Of a stretch of DNA of 64,000 nucleotides, positions 10,461-22,253 are shown piece by piece; the first letter of the stretch is position 1, and each line of letters begins with the position of its first letter. The stretch is from Meghimatium bilineatum (taxonomy: Eukaryota > Mollusca > Gastropoda > Stylommatophora > Philomycidae), in NCBI GenBank assembly GCA_034231615.1, contig CM067306.1, positions 48,763,281 through 48,827,280 of the forward strand. Direction: 5' to 3'. The notes under the pieces were generated by a model that was not told where the DNA came from, made no database searches, and saw nothing but the letters and a program-made list of their open reading frames with translations. The translations under genes were made by a program, and so were the position numbers.

Positions 10461-10779
10461 TTATGGTTCAATTAACTTGTTGGTTAGGAATACTTCTTGA
10501 TCTACCACAAGCCAAAGTGGTTCTGGACCTGTAAGGGGAGCGAATAATCAGAGCATTGCGACATGTCGTGCATTTAAAAGACGAATAAAAACATGAAGGT
10601 TGTGGGAATGTGGCTGGCTATCCGACCAAGCAGAGAATCAGTGATACAGAAGCAATACTAGAATTGTATATGTCGTGCTAAAAATCGATATATATATATC
10701 TCAGGCAAGCTGCAAACCACGACACAGTGATTTCCATTCTCTATACAGAACTTTGAGATTCAGAACCCGTTTACAACAA

Positions 10780-10940
10780 CCAAAGATGTCTAGTTCAAAT
10801 CCCATTGCGGGCAACTGTGCATCAGGATTGTTCAGAAAGCAAGAACAAACTACAGAATGTATTTATATTGTCTATAAATCACTGCTGCCAAAAATGCCGG
10901 GTTAATGGTTATGTCCTTAATAGGATATGCTACCATTACC
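10780..10940 (+). mobile_element. SINE-B copy, sense, 5' decayed
   Basis: Blocks match the SINE-B at 49079: GTTCAAATCCCATTGCGGGC (B box region), AACTGTGCATCAGGATTGTT, CAGAAAGCAAGAACAAAC, GAATGTATTTATATTGTCTA, AAATCACTGCTGCCAAAAAT, GCCGGGTTAATGGTTATGTC. The A box half is not recognisable. Just upstream, 10700-10760 resembles SINE-A (AAACCACGACACAGTGATTT). Confidence 0.7.
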
Positions 10941-11359
10941 AGTGATTCTCCGTGTTGGTCATGTGGTTAAACAAGAATATCATAGCGCTTTCCCGTGAGG
11001 AGGGTATGGAAAAAATAATGTGAAATTGGGGAGACACATACCCATTTAGGACAGGGGACCACAAGAAAATCGTTTTGGACAGAGGGCCACAAGAATGTAA
11101 CTTTTAAAAAAATGATATGTAGTGAGATATACGATAACAAATTCCGGAAAAAGTCAAAAAACTATATTATTGTTTCGAAATTATCGCCCGAGTGGCAACC
11201 GTGACCTGCACATGTAGTTCAGGGTGCACAGAATATGGCCACTGTCTGTAGGTACGGAATTGTATAAGGGGTATGATATGGAATCAAGATTACTAAGAAG
11301 AATGTGTTCTTTTATAAAAAAGACTATGGACTGTCAAGAGGTGCCTGCTTACAGCTTTA

Positions 11360-11578
11360 TTTCATCGCTATCATATTACATATTTTAGTCAATTATGTCA
11401 TTGTTATGATATTACATATTTTTATCAATTATTTCATTTTTATCATATTACATATTTTAGTCAATTATTTCATTTTTTGCCATACTACATATTTTAATTA
11501 ATTATTTCATTATCATATTATATATTTTTAACTTATTATTTCATGTTTATCATATTACATGTTTTAATCAATTATGTC
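11360..11578. repeat. About 38-bp AT-rich minisatellite
   Basis: The unit ATCATATTACATATTTTAGT + CAATTATTTCATTTTT repeats five to six times with small indels. Confidence 0.85.
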
Positions 11579-11579
11579 A

Positions 11580-12590
11580 TTTCTTCATCAGATTGAAAAC
11601 TTGACACTGACTTCTTGAATACTTGTCATCACTGGGACATTTCAAATAATATACGTTTCATCAAAGTTATTCATGACGTATTTACTGAAGGCTGAATCTG
11701 AAGTTACCAAATTACTGCTTAGGATGTTCTGTGTATGTGGCATCATTGTGGTATTACTACAAAACAATCATAATGCAGCAAACAGGATTTGAACTAGGTC
11801 CAATTAGATGACACCCACTAGCCTCACAACGTGAGTCAACACTGTTTACAAAATCTAGATGCCCAAACGTACCAACTACAAGACCGCAGAAAGGGTTAGT
11901 TAGCAAGATTCATTGCCGAAGTTTACTCATACGGTATTTGTCACGTCCTTCTCCAGAGTAGTACTGCGTGCTGATATCACACATCGTCATCACATTTGAC
12001 TTATACCACTGAAATTTCTCGTTTTGCGTTTACTTTAGCCTGCCAATGAAAAGCAATACAATATCGAATATATATCCCCCCCCACCCCAAGATAAGTGCT
12101 GCGTGAGATCAGCGCGCAAAACTATCACAGAGAAGGACTTCTTTTCTAGCTGTACTTGCGAGAATTCCTTCACAACGGGAAATCCCGATAGAAAAAAACC
12201 CATTTTTTATTGACAAATACCCCTTACTATGACGTTGTATTTAGTATTCTGACACAATTACATGTCATTGTATTACTTCACTTCACTGTAATAAATTTAT
12301 GATGTCGCAAAGAGCGCGGCATACACCTTAATTATAAAGCGTATCTGGTACATGAATATTATAAATTATAAATTTAACAGTAAAAAAACTTAACATTGTT
12401 TTGAATTGTCACTTACTTTATAACTTTCCCTCCGTAGATCATCAGCTAGTTAAATATAGTTCGACATAATGTAGTCTCTTACAACGTAGCTGGACATATG
12501 GTAGTCTTACCAACAATAAAGATAAGTATCTCAGTTTTTGTAGCATTCTCTTAAATTACTGCTTCCTTATACCACCCCACTAACCACTTA
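11580..12590. other. No gene; one possible tRNA-like SINE head
   Basis: At about 11785-11845 the minus strand reads CCTAGTTCAAATCCTG, a B-box-like word about 45 bp after GAGTCAAC/GTTGTGAGGCTAG. That is weak evidence for an eroded tRNA-derived SINE. The rest is AT-rich with a C run at 12074-12081. No open frame of note. Confidence 0.3.
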
Positions 12591-12594
12591 TTGA

Positions 12595-13510
12595 TTACAC
12601 ATTACCCGCTACACATTATCACTTACTATATGACCAACCTAAGCACTCATCTATATCAGTACACGAACCATTTACCTATATCATCAAATTAACCATTTAC
12701 ATACATCGTCACTCTAACCACTTACATATTAATACAACAACCACTTACCTACATTTTAAAATTAAAAACTTTCCTTCATCAGCACACTAACCACTTACAT
12801 CATCACATTAACCACATACCTACATCAAAACAGTAACCACTTACCTACATCACCAAAGTAACCACTTCCCCACATCAATATACTAACCACTTACCTACAT
12901 AAATACACTAACCACGTAACTACATTAACAAACTAAGCACTTACCTACATCAACAAATAACTATTTAACTACATTAAAAACTAATAACTTACCTACGTCA
13001 ACATACTAGGTACTCACCGACAAAAACAAACTAACCACTTACCTACATCATTAAATGAACCACTTACATAGATCAACAAGCTAACCACTTACATACATCA
13101 ACTATTTAACCACTTACCAACATCAATAAGCTAACCACTTAGCAACATAAACAAGCTAACCACTTCCTACATCTATAAGAAAACCACTTACCTACTTCAA
13201 TACAAAAACTGCTTACCTACATCAATAAACTAAATACGTACCTACATCATCATCCTAACCACTTACCTTCATAAACAAACTATTCACCTAATTACATTAA
13301 CATATTAACCACTTGCCTACATCAACACACTATCCACTTACGTACATCAACACGGGAACTACTTACCTATATCAGCACAATAAGAACTTTTCTACATCAA
13401 CAAACTAACCACTTACATCAATCAACAAGCTAACCACTTACATCAACAAACTAACCACTTACATCAACACACTAACCAACTACCTACATCAGCACACTTA
13501 CTACCTTCCT
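12595..13510. repeat. About 25-bp degenerate minisatellite, about 900 bp
   Basis: The consensus CTAACCACTTACCTACATCA + ACAAA runs for over 30 units with strong divergence and variable spacing. The 3' end keeps the closest matches (ACCACTTACATCAACAAACT near 13430). Confidence 0.85.
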
Positions 13511-13679
13511 ATAATTTTATACGAACAACTTAATAAGTGTGTACTGTGTTAAAGACCCGTAGAACCAGACAGAACTTGATGTGTGTGTTAAGTGTACTAA
13601 ATATTTCTATACATTCAAACTTACATAGTTTCTTATTATCCCGAACGCCTGAATTCTTTGCAGAACCTTCGTGAGCACA

Positions 13680-14245
13680 GTATTCTGAAGACTTGAACAT
13701 TAAGTAGAACTTTAATAATATGTACGCAGTGTTCTGGAGATTAGGAGATTTAGTTAGAACTTCAAACTTGGTTTAGTGTGCTGAAGACTTGAAGTATTAG
13801 AGATTCATATTTGTATATAGTGTTTTGAGGACAAAACGTAGTTGAAACTTCACTATATTGGAGATTTGAAGATTTAGTTAGAACTTTAGAATTGTATGTA
13901 ATGTTTTGAAGACTTGAAGTATTGGTTAGAACTTCAGACTTGTGTGTAGTATGCTAAAGACTTGAAGTTTTGGTTAGAGCTTCAGACTTGTGTGTAGTGT
14001 GCTGAAGAATAGAAGTTTTGGTTAGAGCTTCAGACTTGTGTGTAGTGTGCTGAAGGCTTGACGTTTTGGTTAGAACTTCAGACTTGTATGTAGTGTGCTG
14101 AAGAAGTTTTGGTTAGAACTTCAGACTTGTATGTAGTGTGCTGAAGAATAGAAGTTTTGGTTAGAACTTCAGACTTGTGTGTAGTGTGCTGAAGGCTTGA
14201 CGTTTTGGTTAGAACTTCAGACTTGTGTGTAGTGTGCTGAAAACG
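13680..14245. repeat. About 48-bp minisatellite
   Basis: Units contain GTTTTGGTTAGAACTTCAGA + CTTGTGTGTAGTGTGCTGAAG. Copies at the right end (13920-14240) are nearly identical, while those at the left are diverged, so the array seems to grow at its right end. Confidence 0.85.
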
Positions 14246-14497
14246 TGAATAATCATTTAATGGGCTAAACAAAGAGTTGGAGGAAATTCTAATGTGGACT
14301 TTCCAAAAAGCAAAGACATGATATCGTGTGGCCCTGCAGATGAACTCGCTACAGGCTAGTAGCCAATATGAAACAGGTTTGGATATCGATCTGCCTAATT
14401 CTTATTGCTGCATCGGATCTCAGGTTAGTATATTTTGTTCCGTCGTTAACTTGTTTTTCGTTAATGTCTTATCGTGTGTTGTCATTCATTTGTATCG

Positions 14498-14772
14498 GCC
14501 GTGTGCTACAGGAACCGAAAAAATGGAGCAAAGAACAGTGACACTGCTACCTAACTGGCATATGGTAAGAGGCGACTAATACGATTTTGGGGTGGAATTC
14601 GCAGTCCCATTCCATGGAGAGTCAAAGTGACCCAAAAGCTATACTGAAATCGGATATGCCTACCGAAAAGTAAAGATATCACATCAAAGCTGTAAACCAC
14701 GACCCAACGCATTTCGTTCTCAGGACTACATCCTATTGGTCTGCAGGAGTTTTAGAACAAACGCAGAAGAAA
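14498..14772 (+). mobile_element. SINE-A copy, sense, diverged
   Basis: Blocks in order: GTGTGCTACAGGAACCG, GGAGCAAAGAACAGTGACAC, GGCATATGGTAAGAGGCGAC, GCAGTCCCATTCCATGGAGA, GTGACCCAAAAGCTATACTG, AAAGCTGTAAACCACGACCC, TCTCAGGACTACATCCTATT, GTCTGCAGGAGTTTTAGAAC, AAACGCAGAAGAAAATT. The (GAA)n tail is short. Confidence 0.75.
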
Positions 14773-15039
14773 ATTATTCAGTTGCATTAATGTTTCCAGC
14801 TGATGCAGTTTCTGTGTGTGCTGGTAATCAGTTTATTTTAGGTATTTTGATTACTTGTGTGTATTTATACGATACATTGTGTGCAGTATTGAACTTGAAT
14901 AATATGGCTGTTTGTATGTCTCATTTGTATTATTGTGTGCTTAATTTACGATACACGGGCTTATGCTTATTTTATAGAAGTGAATGCTTTCAACTAACGA
15001 GGATCTTGCATATACAGTGATAAAAAATCCAAAACTGAA

Positions 15040-15260
15040 TTAAACATAAAGTTGGCCTTGGAGCTATTTCAAGAGTAAATCTGAAATTGAAAAGCAACAT
15101 CAGTTTTGTAGTAAAGATCAGAGTGTATAACTCACTAGAACTATTTATTAAGCCATACCGTTGTGAGAGTTGGACACTCACTGCAGACATGGAGAGATAG
15201 ATACGTGACTTCGATTACAAGTTTTATAGCCGATATTGCAATTTTGTTTATAGAGTATAA
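15040..15260 (+). mobile_element. LINE ORF2 fragment upstream of C-terminal domain
   Basis: Translating with frame breaks gives IKHKVGLGAISRVNL and YRCESWTLTADMER. The latter is the YGCESWTL block found after the RT domain in many animal LINEs (also seen at 24080 and 57770 here). It is short and broken, a relic. Confidence 0.65.
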
Positions 15261-15309
15261 GACAAGTGTGCAAGTGAGAAATATAGTAATTCTCGCAGGT
15301 TCACAAAAT

Positions 15310-16212
15310 CATAACGTTTATCGGACATCACCTCAGCTAAAATCTCTGGCACAGGAAATTATTGCACACAAATATGTTCCTAAAATATGGACACATGTGC
15401 ACACAAGATGGTTCGGCAGAGCGAACTCTAAAAATTGGAGGAGGGGCGTTTTTATAAGATAGTACAACGGAAAGAGGCTCAATAAACCATACCTAACAAG
15501 AAATACATGCGCAAACGACATAGGAAATGCCGAACCACTCCTGCAGGCATTGAGAGCTCTCACTTCAACAGATCATTCAACACCATCCAATACAGTAGCA
15601 TTCACGGACTCCAGATCCTTATTGGAAGCATTACAAAGCAATAAAAATGAAAACACAATACACAAAATCAGACAAGAGCTGCAAAACATAAAAAAGCTAA
15701 AACATCACTATTTAAAGGCTACCCGCCAATTGTTGTAACACTGGAAATGAGAGACCTGATGTCCTGGCCAAAGCAGAGGAAAATGAAATAATTCAGCTAT
15801 CCTCTGTCATACAGTGAGGCCAATACACTAAATCACAACCATTATACATCACAGTGGAAGTTATATATGGATATTTACTGGAAAACAGACCCTACACAGC
15901 ACCTTCAGCAGATCATCATCTTACAACTGAAAACTGGACACTACAGGCTACAGAGCCAATTGTACTGGATCTGGGTGGCCTACACAAATGAATGTCCATA
16001 CGAAACAAGCATATAGACGCCTGAACACACACTCCAAGACTGTCTAGGAATACAAAGAACTGTGAGGCTAGACATGGCCACAATGGAACTAACTTCGGCA
16101 AACACTTTGGGTCAGCTACTCTGACCTGGAGAAGGCTGGGATCTTTTTCCTGGCGACTGACCTGAAGATCTAGCAAGACTAAAGGATTCCTGAACACAGA
16201 AGAAGAAAAACT
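15310..16212 (+). mobile_element. LINE RNase H region and 3' end, decayed
   Basis: RNase H landmarks appear in order across several frames: QDGSAER (about 15408, the first catalytic Asp block), FTDSRSLLEAL (15601-15635, second block), GNERPDVLAKAEE (about 15746, last block), then an eroded HxLxDC block. The sequence ends in CCTGAACACAGAAGAAGAAA. This is the same family as 1983-2457, but older and full of stops. The tail GAACACAGAAGAAGAA matches that of SINE-A. Confidence 0.7.
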
Positions 16213-16469
16213 ACTTTCAGTAGTGAAACGAAAAAAAATAGCATTGTGTGAACCTGTATCCCGACATGATTTCTTGTCGTATTGCAGGATACTGTCGGAT
16301 GTGAAAGAGGCAGAGAAAGCTAAAGAAATGTATTGCCATACAATATTAAAAACCCTTGAGGTAAAGATTAATCCGTACACATACTCATTCCTGGAGGACT
16401 ATTTTCTGTTCATGCATGTTATGCAGCACTCCTATGACCCAGTCATGTTATGCGTTTATGAATGGACTG

Positions 16470-16870
16470 TGAACACAAAATTCAAAAAGAACTGGAGGCT
16501 ACAGAGATGTGGTTTCTGAGAAGAATGATGAACAGACCATGGAAAGCTAAGTAAACTAATGCTGATGTTCTCATTGATGCTGACGTAAAAAAAATATAAT
16601 ATCAAACATTAGGGGCAGATAGTCAAGGTTTCTAGGGAATGAGCTGAGAAGAACACTGTTTGAACATTTAATAACCACTGGAAAGATAACGGGGAGAAGA
16701 TATAGGGGACGACAGAGAGAAAAGTTGCTAGATGGGCTAGTATTGTGGCACAGTAGAAGTTCACCAACCGAGCTAATTGATAACACAAAAGACAGAGCGT
16801 CGTGGAAAAAAAAAAGTTCGCATACGTCATTCGGCATGGTACTTGATTGATTGAATGGATGATGCGTATT
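16470..16870 (+). mobile_element. LINE C-terminal fragment, decayed
   Basis: It reads MWFLRRMMNRPWKAK, then after breaks TGKITGRRYRGRQREK and a final region ending in GGTACTTGATTGATTGAATG. It is related to the better copies at 18425-18792 and 50765-51125 (MWFNRRMLSIPW, GRQREQILD). Multiple stops. Confidence 0.65.
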
Positions 16871-17495
16871 CATTATAGAAATTTGTTTGGAAATTTAACT
16901 CATTAATTTACCCGTGTACATAAATCTAACATTTTATATGTTTTAACGTTTTATATGTTTTTAAAAGACTGAATCCTTCTTTCTGTCTACATTGAGTGTC
17001 CAACTTTCGTATGAAAGACATATGAACAGATAAAGGACATAACACCGCGAAGGACATGACAGAGATAACAATCATGTTGAATGAAACTGAAAACATTTAC
17101 AAGGATTATCATTGTTAACAAATCCATAAGGGGTGCAAAGGGAACACACTGCTCTCGGCGGACCCAGGGTTAGCAGATAACCAAGATCCCAAAAGTGCCT
17201 CCTCGTGGCGCACCCTAGTAGTAACAGAAACACAGCGGCTCGTGCTGATTCTGGCTAAATCATTTGAGGATCGTATCCGTGAATGTGGAGGTAGCAGAAG
17301 GAAAGATAGAACTGCTAAAAGACAGGCAATATCTCCGATACCTCTGCACCAACACATGCAGCAGCACTGCCGACACAGTGAAGCTAGTCAGTTCGGCAGA
17401 AATATTGGAGGGGCCGCCAATGCAGTTTCTATAAAACGGGCAGAAGATAGGAGAAATGTAAAGAATTGGTGTATCAGACACCATATTCCGCCGAA
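16871..17495. other. No recognisable feature
   Basis: Mixed sequence without tandem units. Open frames of 80-98 codons exist on both strands but lack any recognisable motif and overlap one another, so I do not call them genes. Confidence 0.4.
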
Positions 17496-17499
17496 GACG

Positions 17500-17658
17500 G
17501 ATGTGTTGGGCCATTGGCGCAAATAAAACGGCAACACAACGCATTTCCATTCTCTGGACTACATTCAACTGGAAATCTTGTAGGATCATTGTCCTGTTAC
17601 ACGAGAAATTCAGTGGGAGTTTGAGAATGAACGTTGAAGAAGAAGAAGAAGACACCAT
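17500..17658 (+). mobile_element. SINE-A variant, 3' half
   Basis: Blocks CGGATGTGTTGGGCCATTGG, ACACAACGCATTTCCATTCT, CTGGACTACATTCAACTGG, then the variant insert ATCATTGTCCTGTTACACGA and GAGTTTGAGAATGAACG with a long GAAGAAGAAGAAG tail (17632-17651). It shares the insert with 7675-7755 and 31160-31300. Confidence 0.7.
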
Positions 17659-17679
17659 ATGAATAGCACAGTGAGTAGA

Positions 17680-17786
17680 CTGAGAGGGCAGCACAGCGCT
17701 AGAGGGCAGCGTCATGTTAGAGGGCAGCGTCATGCTAGAGGGCAGCGTCATGCTAGAGGGCAGCGTCATGCTAGAGGACAGCATCA
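17680..17786. repeat. 18-bp minisatellite, about 6 copies
   Basis: The unit AGAGGGCAGCGTCATGCT repeats about six times. Because 18 is divisible by three, frames stay open through it on both strands. That alone is no evidence of coding. Confidence 0.9.
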
Positions 17787-17894
17787 TGTGCAAAGAGAGC
17801 TAAAACGATTCAAGGAAATCAGAACTAAAGTGTTGTTTGCTCAAGACAAGCTTCTGGTTACCGGTGATCCCAGCCTGGGCCCAAATCTACTGTA

Positions 17895-18185
17895 GAGTTT
17901 TCCTATACCAGAAGCATGCTCACAGAGAGAAAAGATTCAGTACCCGATGGGCACAGGAACAGCCGTCCAAGGTGACAAGCACTGTTCAGTTCGAGAACAA
18001 AACGCAAGTCCTTAATGCTTCTAAATATGTGTATAGACTCGGACTTTGACGAGTGGTTCACGACGGTGGTGAGCAACGCTTCGGCTAAGAGGGCGAACGA
18101 GTCCGAGCCCACCTCTTCTGTCGAGTTCTTCCTAAACCGGAACCAGACTCGAGGATGAGAAAAGTTTCAGTACCCGATGGGCACG
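17895..18185. repeat. 65-bp direct repeat, 227 bp apart
   Basis: GAGTTTTCCTATACCAGAAG through GATTCAGTACCCGATGGGCAC (about 17895-17955) recurs as GAGTTCTTCCTAAACCGGAA through TTTCAGTACCCGATGGGCAC (about 18122-18184). The nature of the unit is unknown. Confidence 0.6.
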
Positions 18186-18424
18186 GGCACACGTCTAGTT
18201 ACAAGAGGCAAGTTCACTGGCTGCAGAACGCCGCATGCAAGAAAGAGGCGAAGGACAAACTGTCTCGGCGTAGAGTCAGTACAAATTAGCTACCAGGCGA
18301 CAGATAGGAAGGCTGTCAAAGGCTAGGATAGCCCACATAAAAAGTCAAAGCATGCCGAAATCGGATGCTCAAGGTTTACAAGGCGCATAAAGGTGGCATA
18401 ACGTATAAACTGGAAAGTGGATAA

Positions 18425-18792
18425 AACGAGGCAACCGAGATGTGGTTCAACAGAAGAATGCTGAGTATACCATGGACTGTCAGAAAAACTAATGTAGAGG
18501 TGTTGAAAGAGTCAAATGCGAAACGGACATCAATCAGCAATATAAGAAAAAGGCAATCTTCTTTTTTTGGCCACTTCATGAGACAGGCAGGTTTAGAGAA
18601 CATAGTCACAACAGGCAAGATTGAATGCAGCAGAGACAGAGGGCGACAACGTGAACAAATATTAGACAGTTTGACAACCTGGCACGACAAGGAACCAACA
18701 ACGCCTTTGATGCATAATACTGTGGACAAGGAGCTGTGGAGAGCCATGACCGCCTACGCCAGCCGGCATGGCACCTGATGATGATGATGATA
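18425..18792 (+). mobile_element. LINE C-terminal fragment with (GAT)n tail
   Basis: A single open frame reads MWFNRRMLSIPWTVRKTN, SFFGHFMRQAGLENIVTTGK, GRQREQILDSLTTWHDKE and ends SRHGT, stop, GATGATGATGATGAT. This is the usual post-RT C-terminal domain of an animal LINE with its 3' simple-repeat tail. The same tail follows the fragments at 24030 and 50765. 5' truncated. Confidence 0.8.
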
Positions 18793-18885
18793 AACGTATC
18801 CACTCTCCCGATGGAAATCGCACGAATATCTGTGCTGATTGCAATGGAGCGAACGCAAAACAAACAAATGCAGACCCATAACACC

Positions 18886-19076
18886 TCAGGCTTGTAGAGG
18901 TTGCCACTTTAGAAACAACGCCTCAGGCTTGTAGAGATTGCCACTTTCGAAACATAACACCTCAGGCTTGTAGAGATTGCCACTTTAGAAACATAACACC
19001 TCAGGCTTGTAGAGGTTGCCACTTTAGAAACATAACGCCTCAGGCTTGTAGAGATTGCCACTTTGGAAACATCAAG
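18886..19076. repeat. 39-bp minisatellite, 5 copies
   Basis: CCTCAGGCTTGTAGAGATTG + CCACTTTAGAAACATAACG repeats five times with few changes. 39 is a multiple of three, so an antisense frame stays open by chance. Confidence 0.9.
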
Positions 19077-19440
19077 ACAAAAACTAAACAATACATTTCT
19101 GTTCTCTGTGCCATGTTTAAGTGTGGGGTAAATTAATTATGCCTATTCTTTAATATTATCAATCCATACATTCCTTACATCCCTCTTCTTCTTCTACTCG
19201 CATCTATCCCCTTACTTGAGTGTTGGATAGAAAGTAATGCCTCATCATGTGCTCAAAGCACGCCATTTTGAGAAGTTTTAATATTGCTAGGAGATGGTAA
19301 GAACGGAATGTGAACTGCGATATCTGTGCTTCGATCTGACACGACATATTTCAGTACCGGTCGTAATAACATTGTATTGTCTTTATCATCTTGATAATGA
19401 CATCCGCCTACAACGCTGTTTCAATTTATATCTCTGGTCC

Positions 19441-19444
19441 TCCG

Positions 19445-19482
<38 letters not shown>

Positions 19483-19486
19483 TGTC
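19441..19486. repeat. (TC)n simple repeat
   Basis: About 22 CT units with one interruption. Confidence 0.9.
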
Positions 19487-19746
19487 ACTTTATGGTTGTG
19501 ATTATGCCATCACGCTCTTTAAAAATCTACATTTATTTACAAAAGTTTGTTGATATCTGAAGAATTATTACCGCCTGTTTCTGATCCTAAACAAACACGG
19601 TCATAACACAGCCGAGGCCACACATCTGGCTCTAGTACGCAAGCTCAGCTCCAATCACCCCTACGGCAGGAGTGGATAACAAACCACCTGGGGAAAGACA
19701 ATAGATAATAGAGTTGCTGATCCATACAATACTATTGGCATAATTT

Positions 19747-19980
19747 GGGGCAATGTACCGCAGTCGCTAACGCACTTGCTTTGCATGTGAGTGGTCCTGG
19801 GTTCATTCCCCAGTTGAGGTGGAAATGTTTTTCAGATCTCAACGGCTCCCGGGAAGTAAAGACTGCAAGGGAAAGAAGATGGCTACCGCCCTCATATAGA
19901 AGAGCCGCTGAAATGTGAGGTCCCTAACATCTTACACCCCAACGGCATTCGTAAATACTAAGGGTTAACTTTACTTAGAT
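19747..19980 (+). mobile_element. tRNA-derived SINE-C, sense
   Basis: Head: GTACCGCAGTCGCTAACGC (A-box-like), then CTGGGTTCATTCCCCAGT (B box). Body: GGTGGAAATGTTTTTCAGAT, TCAACGGCTCCCGGGAAGT, AAAGACTGCAAGGG, GATGGCTACCGCCCTCATAT, GAGCCGCTGAAATGTGAGGT. Ends in TTAACTTTACTTAG. About 80-85% like the copy at 22319-22592, which has an extra piece (TAAATGGGTACCGGATTAAT). Confidence 0.8.
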
Positions 19981-20049
19981 CTGGCATAATGTGAGTTCAA
20001 TAATACAAGTCTTTCGTTTGTGTTTATATTTCATATACCATTGTCTGCG

Positions 20050-20170
20050 TTCATTCTCAAACTTCTGATGTATAGTAGAATGTGGTCAGGAGAATGGAAT
20101 GTGGTGTGTCATAGTTTCCACATGCACTGCAATATGTCCGCCATTCTGCGAAACACAAGATATTTCAGGA
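20050..20170 (-). mobile_element. SINE-A 3' fragment, antisense
   Basis: The plus strand reads GCGTTCATTCTCAAACTTCT, GTGGTCAGGAGAATGGAATG and GTGTGTCATAGTTTCCACAT, the complement of the SINE-A 3' third. A second, sense fragment follows at 20385-20487 (AAGCGGTAAGGCACGACAG, CTCCGGACTATGTC, CAGGAGTTTGAGAACAAAAA). Confidence 0.65.
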
Positions 20171-20384
20171 AGTCTTTCGGAATTTTATGATTTTCACGGG
20201 ATCGAACAGATTTAAAAAACAAAACAGTTCAAGCTTTTCTACTCGACTCTTATTACATACATGACATGTCTTAAATGTTGCAATTCTAGTTTTTCTATTG
20301 TAGCCATGACAACACATCACACTGATACATGTCCATATGTTTTTTGTATGTATCGTCTGTTTGATGTCTCATGGGACAGGATGA

Positions 20385-20487
20385 AACGTGCTAATACTCG
20401 AACTAAGCGGTAAGGCACGACAGAAACATTCAGTACTCCGGACTATGTCTTGTTTCCAGACAGGAGTTTGAGAACAAAAACATAAAT
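20385..20487 (+). mobile_element. SINE-A 3' fragment, sense
   Basis: It carries ACTCCGGACTATGTCTTG and CAGACAGGAGTTTGAGAACA, matching the final 100 bp of SINE-A. The (GAA)n tail is lost. Confidence 0.55.
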
Positions 20488-20497
20488 AATAGTGTAA

Positions 20498-20655
20498 ACC
20501 CACTATAGCGCATCCTTTTATAGCACATTATTTGTTTAACAACACTTTACAAAATCCCCTATTATATTTATTATTTATTGTTTGTAATGTATATAGCGGA
20601 TTTCTGCTATTACATATTTCATCGGTCCGGACCAAGTTGTTATAATGGGATTTAA
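20498..20655. mobile_element. MITE copy (CCGGACCAAGTTGTTATAATGGGAT family)
   Basis: Order: CACTATAGCGCATCCTTTTA, TTAACAACACTTTACAAAAT, CCCCTATTATATTT, TATATAGCGGATTTCTGC, TATTACATATTTCATC, GTCCGGACCAAGTTGTTATA, ATGGGATTTAATTCTA. Same order as 46393-46564 and 47534-47708. The outer terminal repeats are worn. Confidence 0.7.
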
Positions 20656-20911
20656 TTCTATCATTTTCAGTACTAGAATTTTCTTCTTATTTTTGTTGTT
20701 TTATTCCGACACCTTCATCTGTTTTTTTCCTTCCCAACGATGTTGTTGCCAAGGTATGTGCAGACTTATTTCTCCTGTTTATCAAGTGGAACTTGTTATA
20801 ATTTATTGCATTAGTTCTATAATAATTCTGGTAAATTTCTCTTTTATGTGAATGTTCAAACGTATTTGCTACAATTTTCACATTTACATTTTTTTCTTTC
20901 TTTATTGTACA

Positions 20912-20966
20912 GGTTAGTGTTAGGGTTAAGGTTAGGATTATGGCTAAGGTTAGGCTAAGGGTTAGT
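20912..20966. repeat. GGTTAG/GGTTAAGG degenerate short repeat
   Basis: GGTTAGTGTTAGGGTTAAGG-type words for about 55 bp. Only one perfect TTAGGG is present. It resembles a telomeric motif but is too short and irregular to claim an interstitial telomere. Confidence 0.6.
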
Positions 20967-21164
20967 TGTGAGATTCTAATCACAGATCTATAGATACATT
21001 CAGTCTAATTTTAATCTAACTTGGGTGAATCTGAGGATATATGAGTGGTTAATACTTCCGCATGAACACGAACACCCTAACCCCCACCATAAATAGCGTT
21101 GTTTTGTATCTAAAATAAAGTTATTTCCTAGTCAATTTATATGAGCTAGGTTTTAAATTTCGTG

Positions 21165-21718
21165 AGCAGTACTTTCTAATCCCTTCAGTATCTTTTAATA
21201 CCTTCTGTACCTTCTAATCCCTTCAGTATCTGTTAATACCTTCTCAATTATGCCAAAGGACATCCAGCTGGCCAGACGTATCCGCGGTGAGCGCGCATAA
21301 GTTGCTTTTTGTAGTTGCTACCAAGAACAAAAGAAAACCATCTTTTAATACCTTCAGTACCTTCTAATCCCTTTAGTATCTTTTAATACATTCTGTACCT
21401 TCTAATCCCTTCAGTATCTTTTAATACATTCTGTACCTTCTAATCCCTGTAGTATCTTTTAATACATTCTGTACCTTCTAATTCCTTCAGTATCTTTTAA
21501 TACCTTCTGTACCTTCTAATCCCTTCAGTATCTTTTAATACATTATGTACCTTCTAATCCCTTCAGTATCTTTTAATACCGTCTGTACCTTCTAATCCCT
21601 TCAGTATCTTTTAATACCGTCTGTACCTTCTAATCCCTTCAGTACCTTTTAATACCGTCTGTACCTTCTAATCCCTTCAGTATCTTTCAATACATTCTGT
21701 ACCTTATAATCCATTCAA
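21165..21718. repeat. 38-bp minisatellite with an insertion
   Basis: ACCTTCTAATCCCTTCAGTA + TCTTTTAATACCTTCTGT repeats about 13 times. The array is interrupted at about 21246-21340 by unrelated sequence (TTATGCCAAAGGACATCCAG onwards), after which it resumes in register. Confidence 0.9.
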
Positions 21719-21719
21719 T

Positions 21720-22250
21720 CCAAGTTATGGTGCTATCTGTCATAGATTATGACCTTCGCCTACTAACATTGTCTCAGACACAAGTCGATAGATTGGAAAA
21801 AGTCCAAAATTAGGCAATAAGAGCGGTACTGAGGTGTACTAGGGATACACCCATCTCTGTTATTAGATTTCTGCTTGGTCTCCTCAGTATCAGAGTGCGA
21901 TATCAGGTAGAACAGGTTTAGGTCGTACCGTAAAGTGACAGAATACAACCACCACCCATTACACCAACGTCTAGATGAGTCAAAGGGAAAACGAATGAAT
22001 CGTGGCAGATCATGGATGGCAGAGGCTCAAGATACACTGCGAAGAGTATGTGAATTTGAAGAAATAGGGTAGGGCAGTGAATGGATGGAGGTAAACACTG
22101 AGAATAAATCACTGACTTAATTAATAATACGACAGAATAAAACGTGTCGAAAATGAAGTCGAAAATGAACGAGTGTCAGGAGTCAGGGTTTTGTAGCCTA
22201 CAGAAACGGTTCCAAGTTGTTTGATAAATCTTCAGCATACTCCACTGTCA
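21720..22250. other. Possible decayed retroelement sequence, no gene called
   Basis: The stretch has more balanced composition than its neighbours, but I cannot recognise a domain in any frame. Open frames reach only 60-64 codons. Confidence 0.3.
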
Positions 22251-22253
22251 CAT

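Noticed and set aside
17260-17793. A 177-codon minus-strand open frame
   Set aside because: Its N-terminal third is the 18 bp minisatellite and the middle is antisense to a SINE-A variant. No protein motif.
18376-18907. Minus-strand open frames of 81-123 codons
   Set aside because: They lie antisense to a recognisable LINE C-terminal frame on the plus strand.
20645-20753. Signal-peptide exon of Wnt10
   Set aside because: It is hydrophobic and followed by GTATGTG, but it leaves one base of a codon where two are needed, and it begins inside the end of a MITE.
20912-20966. Possible interstitial telomere (TTAGGG)
   Set aside because: Only one exact TTAGGG in 55 bp of irregular GGTTAG/GGTTAAGG words.
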